64,000 bases of DNA from Auanema rhodensis (lineage: Eukaryota > Nematoda > Chromadorea > Rhabditida > Rhabditidae), in contig OZ059899.1 in assembly GCA_964057225.1 (NCBI GenBank), positions 10,850,001 to 10,914,000 on the forward strand. Reading direction: 5' to 3'. A model generated the notes under the pieces. That model worked only from the letters and a program-made list of their open reading frames with translations. It did not search any database and had not been told where the DNA came from. Shown here in pieces: positions 59,049 to 64,000 of this stretch (within the stretch, counting starts at the first letter, position 1; every line of letters starts with the position of its first letter). The position numbers and the translations under genes are program-made.

Positions 59049-59642
59049 AGGTAGTTTTTTTTTTAACAAAATCAAATTGTTGAATTTTTTTTAAATTTTA
59101 TTTTGTGCCATTTCTGATTGTACCACTTCTTTGTTGTTGATTGATTTTCTCTGAAAAGTCTGCTATTGTTTTACAAAAGTTTGTTTTATTACTCCAACTC
59201 TCATTGAGTAGATTTTTTTTTCAACATTCTCTTGTGAATTTCGCTATTTTTTATGCTTAATCATTACTTGTATTCACCTTATGGACATTAGTCATACGGG
59301 TTAAACGAGTTTTCATTTTTTTGTACAGAACGGGCTCGACCTATTCTCAGGGTAACACCGTACCTGTACAACTCGAGAAAATGAACGACTATATCACAGT
59401 CGAATGGTTTAGAAGCAAAGCTCTCGATTGCAAGCATTTCACTACTCAAGTGAATGGAATAGAATCTATTCGATACTACATTTTGAATTCAACAAACTTG
59501 AAGAGACAATAGCTAAACTTTCAAATCGTATTGTATACATTATTTTTTATCGACTACACCATGATTTTTTTTTTCCAACATCCAACTATCTTAAAAAGTG
59601 AATTAATTTATTTTGTTTTTGAACGAGGACGTTCAACTTTTT
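59049..59642 (+). other. Element F 3' untranslated region with a short ORF
   Basis: Contains TTTTCATTTTTTTGTACAG (59310-59328), which looks like a 3' splice site. It is followed by an open frame to 59512 with an internal ATG near 59381. The frame is similar in A, D and E. A spliced accessory product is possible but unproven. Confidence 0.55.
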
Positions 59643-59654
59643 AAGGTGGGGGGA
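59643..59654 (+). other. Element F polypurine tract
   Basis: AAGGTGGGGGGA immediately upstream of the 3' LTR. Confidence 0.85.
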
Positions 59655-60034
59655 TGTCACATCTGCAAGCACATGGTAAACATGTGCGCGCTATTCAAAT
59701 AGCGGGAGCCTGAACAAGCCCCGCCCACAACATGGGACACACATGGCACTCTTGCTTCTGGCGTAACCCAGATAGGTTGTCTTATAGCCATGTGAGTCTC
59801 ATCTCTATATCATCTCTATATATACTCTATTTAATACTTTATTATATCTCTTTATATTCTTTCTTAATGTAATTCTTATATTGTACTTCTTGTTATCTGA
59901 TAATGAATCCTTTTCGCTTTAAGTATTTGTCTTAATAAGGAAATCGGGGCGTTCGGGTCTGCCTACCTAAGGAACAAGGTAGAAGTACATATATCTTCCG
60001 ACCATGAAAAGACGGGAAGAAACAATATGTAACG
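59655..60034 (+). repeat. Element F 3' LTR
   Basis: 380 bp, one substitution from the 5' copy. A TATATATA box is at about 59817-59824. Confidence 0.95.
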
Positions 60035-60231
60035 CTATAATATGAAAAAATACAAGACATAGTCAACATTGATTTCCGAAAATAGTATCATGTTTGCTTG
60101 TTATTCAATTAGAACACTTATTTTTTGATTATTTTCTTAAAATATTCTTTTTTTTTTCTTTAACAAAGTTATGACTGAGATCAAAATTTGAACTTACTTT
60201 TGAACAATTAAACAGAAATTTAAAAAATATT

Positions 60232-60305
60232 TGCCGCCAGCAGGGGTCGAACCTGCGACCTTGGGCTTATTAGACCCACGCTCTAACCGACTGAGCTATG
60301 GCGGC
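60232..60305 (-). tRNA. tRNA-Ile (AAT), copy 18
   Basis: Consensus sequence, the first tRNA after element F. Confidence 0.95.
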
Positions 60306-60897
60306 TACGAAAGTACGAAATAACAAAGCGCTGATTATAGGAAACGTGAATGAATGCAGATATTCTCAATTCCGATTCATTAACTAGATCGTGGTCAGCA
60401 TTTTACAACATTGATAAAATAGAAACTGAGAAAAAAACATCAACAAATAACACTATTAACTTGGTTTTTTAACAGCTTTTTTATATTTCTTTTTTCACTA
60501 TGAGAGAACTTATATTTATTGCTTTTTCAAAATTTTCCATTTTTAACATTATACATCTTGACTATCACACATTGAGAACAACAGTTGGCAATGTTGGTTG
60601 TCACGTCATATTTCATGCAGTTAGATTTTCAGACACATTAATACCTTTGACCATTCTTCTTATGAGTTTTGTAACAATAGATCGTAATAGGAAATGAATT
60701 GCTATAATATGAAAAAATACAAGACATAGTCAACATTGATTTCCAAAAATAGTATCATGTTTGTTTGTTATTCAATTAGAACACTTATTTTTTGATTGTT
60801 TTCTTGAAATATTCTTTTTTTTTCTTTAACAAAGTTATGACTGAGATCAAAATTTGAACTTACTTTTGAACAATTAAACAGAAATTTAAAAAATATT

Positions 60898-60971
60898 TGC
60901 CGCCAGCAGGGGTCGAACCTGCGACCTTGGGCTTATTAGACCCACGCTCTAACCGACTGAGCTATGGCGGC
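60898..60971 (-). tRNA. tRNA-Ile (AAT), copy 19
   Basis: Consensus sequence. Confidence 0.95.
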
Positions 60972-61563
60972 TACGAAAGTACGAAATAACAAAGCGCTGA
61001 TTATAGGAAACGTGAATGAATGCAGATATTCTCAATTCCGATTCATTAACTAGATCGTGGTCAGCATTTTACAACATTGATAAAATAGAAACTGAGAAAA
61101 AACATCAACAAATGACACTATTAACTTGGTTTTTTGAACAGCTTTTTTATATTTCTTTTTTCACTATGAGAGAACTTATATTTATTGCTTTTTCAAAATT
61201 TTCCATTTTTAACATTATACATCTTGACTATCACACATTGAGAACAACAGTTGGCAATGTTGGCTGTCACGTCATATTTCATGCAGTTACATTTTCAGAC
61301 ACATCAATACCTTTAACCATTCTTCTTATGAGTTTTGTAACGATAGATCGTAATAGGATATGAATTGCTATGATATGAAAAAATACAAGACATAGTCAAC
61401 ATTGATTTCCCCAAATAGTATCATGTTTGCTTGTTATTCAATTAGAACACTTTTTTTTTTGATTGTTTTCTTGAAATATTCTTTTTTTTCTTTAACAAAG
61501 TTATGACTGAGATCAAAATTTGAACTTACTTTTGAACAATTAAACAGAAATTTAAAAAATATT

Positions 61564-61637
61564 TGCCGCCAGCAGGGGTCGAACCTGCGACCTTGGGCTT
61601 ATTAGACCCACGCTCTAACCGACTGAGCTATGGCGGC
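61564..61637 (-). tRNA. tRNA-Ile (AAT), copy 20
   Basis: Consensus sequence; the LINE fragment begins 428 bp upstream of its 5' end. Confidence 0.95.
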
Positions 61638-62065
61638 TACGAAAGTACGAAATAACAAAGCGCTGATTATAGGAAACGTGAATGAATGCAGATATTCTCA
61701 ATTCCGATTCATTAACTAGATCGTGGTCAGCATTTTACAACATTGATAAAATAGAAACTGAGAAAAAAACATCAACAAATAACACTATTAACTTGGTTTT
61801 TTTAATAGCTTTTTTATATTTCTTTTTTCACTATGAGAGAACTTATATTTATTGCTTTTTCAAAATTTTCCATTTTTAACATTATACATCTTGACTATCA
61901 CACATTGAGAACAACAGTTGGCAATGTTGGTTGTCACGTCATGTTTCATGCAGTTAGATTTTCAGACACATTAATACCTTTGACCATTCTTCTTATGAGT
62001 TTTGTAACGATAGATCGTAATAGGATATGAATTGCTATAATATGAAAAAATACAAGACATAGTCA

Positions 62066-63153
62066 GTCGACATACAGACAAGACATTCTGCCTCAGCTTT
62101 AATATGGTTAAAATAAAATAGAAGATCGGTTACCAGCCTTCTGGTTGATAGATCATCGGCTTGAAGAGCGGTTAGCTGATCGGCGTAGCTAGAAAAAAAT
62201 CCTGCCCTACAAAAAACTGCACGCAAAAACTTTTTCTGTACGTTTTCTATACGAGCTTTGTTTTTGTTATCCTGTGGTGACCATACGACTGATGCGTACT
62301 CAAGAATAGGACGAACATAGCAACAAAAAAGTCTAAACATTAAGACCGGGGATATAGAATGAAAACAACGTAGGATAATGCGGCATTTTTGAGCTGCCAA
62401 GTTGCTAACATAGTTGATGTGACTACCAAATGATAAGTTTTGGTCTGTTAAAACTCCGAGGTCTTTATAGCTTGATGCTAGAGACAAAGGGAACTCACCG
62501 AAAGAAAACGTTTTTTTAATGTTTTGAGATGAGCTATCATCAGAAAACACCATTATTTTAGTTTTGCTTGTGTTGACTCTCATTCCGTTGTTGTTACACC
62601 AATCATTAAGAGAATTGAGTGCATTTTGAAGACTTACCCGGTTAGTGCTGTACAGCTTGAGATCGTCAGCAAATAAAGTGGAATGAACGTCATCAGGGAG
62701 AAAAGATGTGATGTCGTTGATGTAAAAAAGAAAAAGAAGAGGGCCTAAAACAGTACCTTGAGGAACGCCACACAATAAATTGGTAGAGTTGGAGAGAGAA
62801 TTATTGACCAAAACTGAGTAAGATCTGTTTGTGATGAAATTTTTGAGAAATGATAGAAGAGAGCCACGCACACCAATGGAGTGAAGTTTGTGGATCAGTA
62901 TAGAGTGATTGATGAGGTCAAATGCTTTTGAGAAATCTATGAATGCAACAAAAACTGGTAAGGTTGAAATGCCAAAGTTGAGAAGAGGAGAGCTTATAAG
63001 ACGCTCAAAAACCTTGGAGAGACTAGGAGTAAGAGATATAGGACGATAATTGGAAGGAGTAGAACGATTGCCGGATTTGAAGATTGGTCGAATCCAAGCT
63101 TTTTTCCAAGCAGGAGGACAGGATGAGGAAACGAGAAGATTGTGAAAAATAAA
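62066..63153 (-). mobile_element. Non-LTR retrotransposon fragment (CR1/Jockey-like), truncated at both ends
   Basis: 1,088 bp of LINE coding sequence inserted in a tRNA-array spacer. The 68 bp to its left (61998-62065) recur on its right (63154-63221) with one mismatch (GATATG versus GAAATG), as expected for a long target duplication, or for two array copies joined by repair. No poly(A) or 3' UTR is seen at its 3' end (62066): the coding frame runs directly into array sequence. Confidence 0.85.
62066..63153 (-). pseudogene. LINE reverse transcriptase fragment with internal deletion
   Basis: On the minus strand: PAWKKAWIRPIFKSGNRS and NYRPISLTPSLSKVFERLI (RT lead-in), then motif A FIDFSKAFD near 62915-62950, GVPQGTVLGPLLF near 62738-62770 and the catalytic FADD at 62662-62673. 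After these come the thumb and the C-terminal ILEYASVVWSPQ block. Between the lead-in (SSPLLNF) and motif A the usual 40-60 residues with the HGFR/ST motif are missing (near 62975), so the enzyme is dead even though the frame is open. Endonuclease and 5' parts are absent. The family resembles CR1/Jockey-group elements. Confidence 0.88.
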
Positions 63154-64000
63154 AGTTTTGTAACGATAGATCGTAATAGGAAATGAATTGCTATAATATG
63201 AAAAAATACAAGACATAGTCAACATTGATTTCCAAAAATAGTATCATGTTTGTTTGTTATTCAATTAGAACACTTATTTTTTGATTGTTTTCTTGAAATA
63301 TTCTTTTTTTTTCTTTAACAAAGTTATGACTGAGATCAAAATTTGAACTTACTTTTGAACAATTAAACAGAAATTTAAAAAATATTTGCCGCCAGCAGGG
63401 GTCGAACCTGCGACCTTGGGCTTATTAGACCCACGCTCTAACCGACTGAGCTATGGCGGCTACGAAAGTACGAAATAACAAAGCGCTGATTATAGGAAAC
63501 GTGAATGAATGCAGATATTCTCAATTCCGATTCATTAACTAGATCGTGGTCAGCATTTTACAACATTGATAAAATAGAAACTGAGAAAAAACATCAACAA
63601 ATGACACTATTAACTTGGTTTTTTGAACAGCTTTCTTATATTTCTTTTTTCACTATGAGAGAACTTATATTTATTGCTTTTTCAAAATTTTCCATTTTTA
63701 ACATTATACATCTTGACTATCACACATTGAGAACAACAGTTGGCAATGTTGGTTGTCACGTCATATTTCATGCAGTTAGATTTTCAGACACATTAATACC
63801 TTTAACCATTCTTCTAAAGAGTTTTGTAACGATAGATCGTAATAGAATATGAATTGCTATAATATGAAAAAATACAAGACATAGTCAACATTGATTTCCA
63901 AAAATAGTATCATGTTTGCTTGTTATTCAATTAGAACACTTATTTTTTGATTGTTTTCTTGAAATTTTCTTTTTTTTTTTTAACAAAGTTATGACTGAGA
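63154..64000. repeat. tRNA-Ile tandem array, segment 6 (about 1.3 units, runs off the edge)
   Basis: Starts with the right copy of the 68-bp duplication. Contains one tRNA gene and the next spacer, ending within ACAAAGTTATGACTGAGA, the sequence just before a tRNA. Confidence 0.94.
63387..63460 (-). tRNA. tRNA-Ile (AAT), copy 21
   Basis: Consensus sequence; last tRNA in the window. Confidence 0.95.

Larger units (their letters stand above)
49909..60034 (+). mobile_element. Element F: family-1 gypsy element, near-intact, plus strand
   Basis: 10,126 bp with 380-bp LTRs that differ at one visible site (GGCCTAACCC versus GGCGTAACCC). Flanked by CTAT (49905-49908 and 60035-60038). All parts are present: LTR, primer site, leader, Gag-glycoprotein-protease-pol frame, 3' UTR, polypurine tract, LTR. 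A single nonsense codon near 52790 splits the frame. Confidence 0.96.
60035..62065. repeat. tRNA-Ile tandem array, segment 5 (about 3 units)
   Basis: Three consensus tRNA genes at 666-bp spacing. Spacers combine features of the other segments (for example ATTTCCAAAAATAG after copy 18). The LINE fragment starts after 62065. Confidence 0.95.

Noticed and set aside
60721..60760. Sm-site-like ATTTTTGG on the minus strand of some spacers, suggesting an snRNA or spliced-leader RNA gene
   Set aside because: It occurs only in units with TTCCAAAAAT (others have TTCCCCAAAT or TTCCGAAAAT), and no conserved snRNA or SL fold or promoter is visible around it.

Overview
The window is a eukaryotic, AT-rich chromosomal segment, most likely from an invertebrate. 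A nematode is plausible because of a 43-nt intron, a Merlin transposon and Ty3-type retroelements, but nothing seen here proves the phylum. I see no ordinary single-copy host protein gene. The host part is a tandem array of a ~666-bp unit, each carrying one tRNA-Ile (anticodon AAT) gene on the minus strand. Twenty copies are uninterrupted and one is split by an insertion. The array runs off both window edges.

Layout. 1-691 array. 692-19415 element B, a Ty3/gypsy-type element on the plus strand, interrupted by 6762-16897 element A (minus strand, second gypsy family, here 'family 1'). 19416-21976 array. 21977-29674 element C (family 1, minus, deleted). 29679-29721 a 43-bp sliver of array. 29722-34874 element D (family 1, minus, pol only) carrying a 1283-bp Merlin DNA transposon at 30620-31902. 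34879-41030 array with a higher-order pattern of two tRNA sequence classes. 41031-48144 element E (family 1, minus, pol deleted), inserted inside a tRNA gene. 48149-49908 array. 49909-60034 element F (family 1, plus, nearly intact). 60039-62065 array. 62066-63153 a non-LTR retrotransposon RT fragment. 63154-64000 array.

The retroelements are the most unusual content. In family 1 one continuous frame (split by one nonsense codon in A and by a different one in F) encodes Gag, then a glycoprotein-like module (hydrophobic signal-like segment, Cys-rich N-glycosylated ectodomain, furin-type basic site, transmembrane anchor), then aspartic protease, reverse transcriptase, RNase H and integrase. An envelope-like module therefore lies between gag and pro-pol, whereas retroviruses and errantiviruses carry env after pol. 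Element B, from a divergent family, keeps the same glycoprotein-protease-pol order, has a Thr-rich mucin-like stretch, and adds a separate 211-codon ORF after pol with its own TATA-like box.

The five family-1 insertions and B have 4-bp target duplications, and their LTRs read TGT...ACG rather than TG...CA. A and F have identical or nearly identical LTRs, so the family was active very recently. Five of the six insertions made directly into the array lie 400-534 bp upstream of a tRNA 5' end; the sixth is inside a tRNA.
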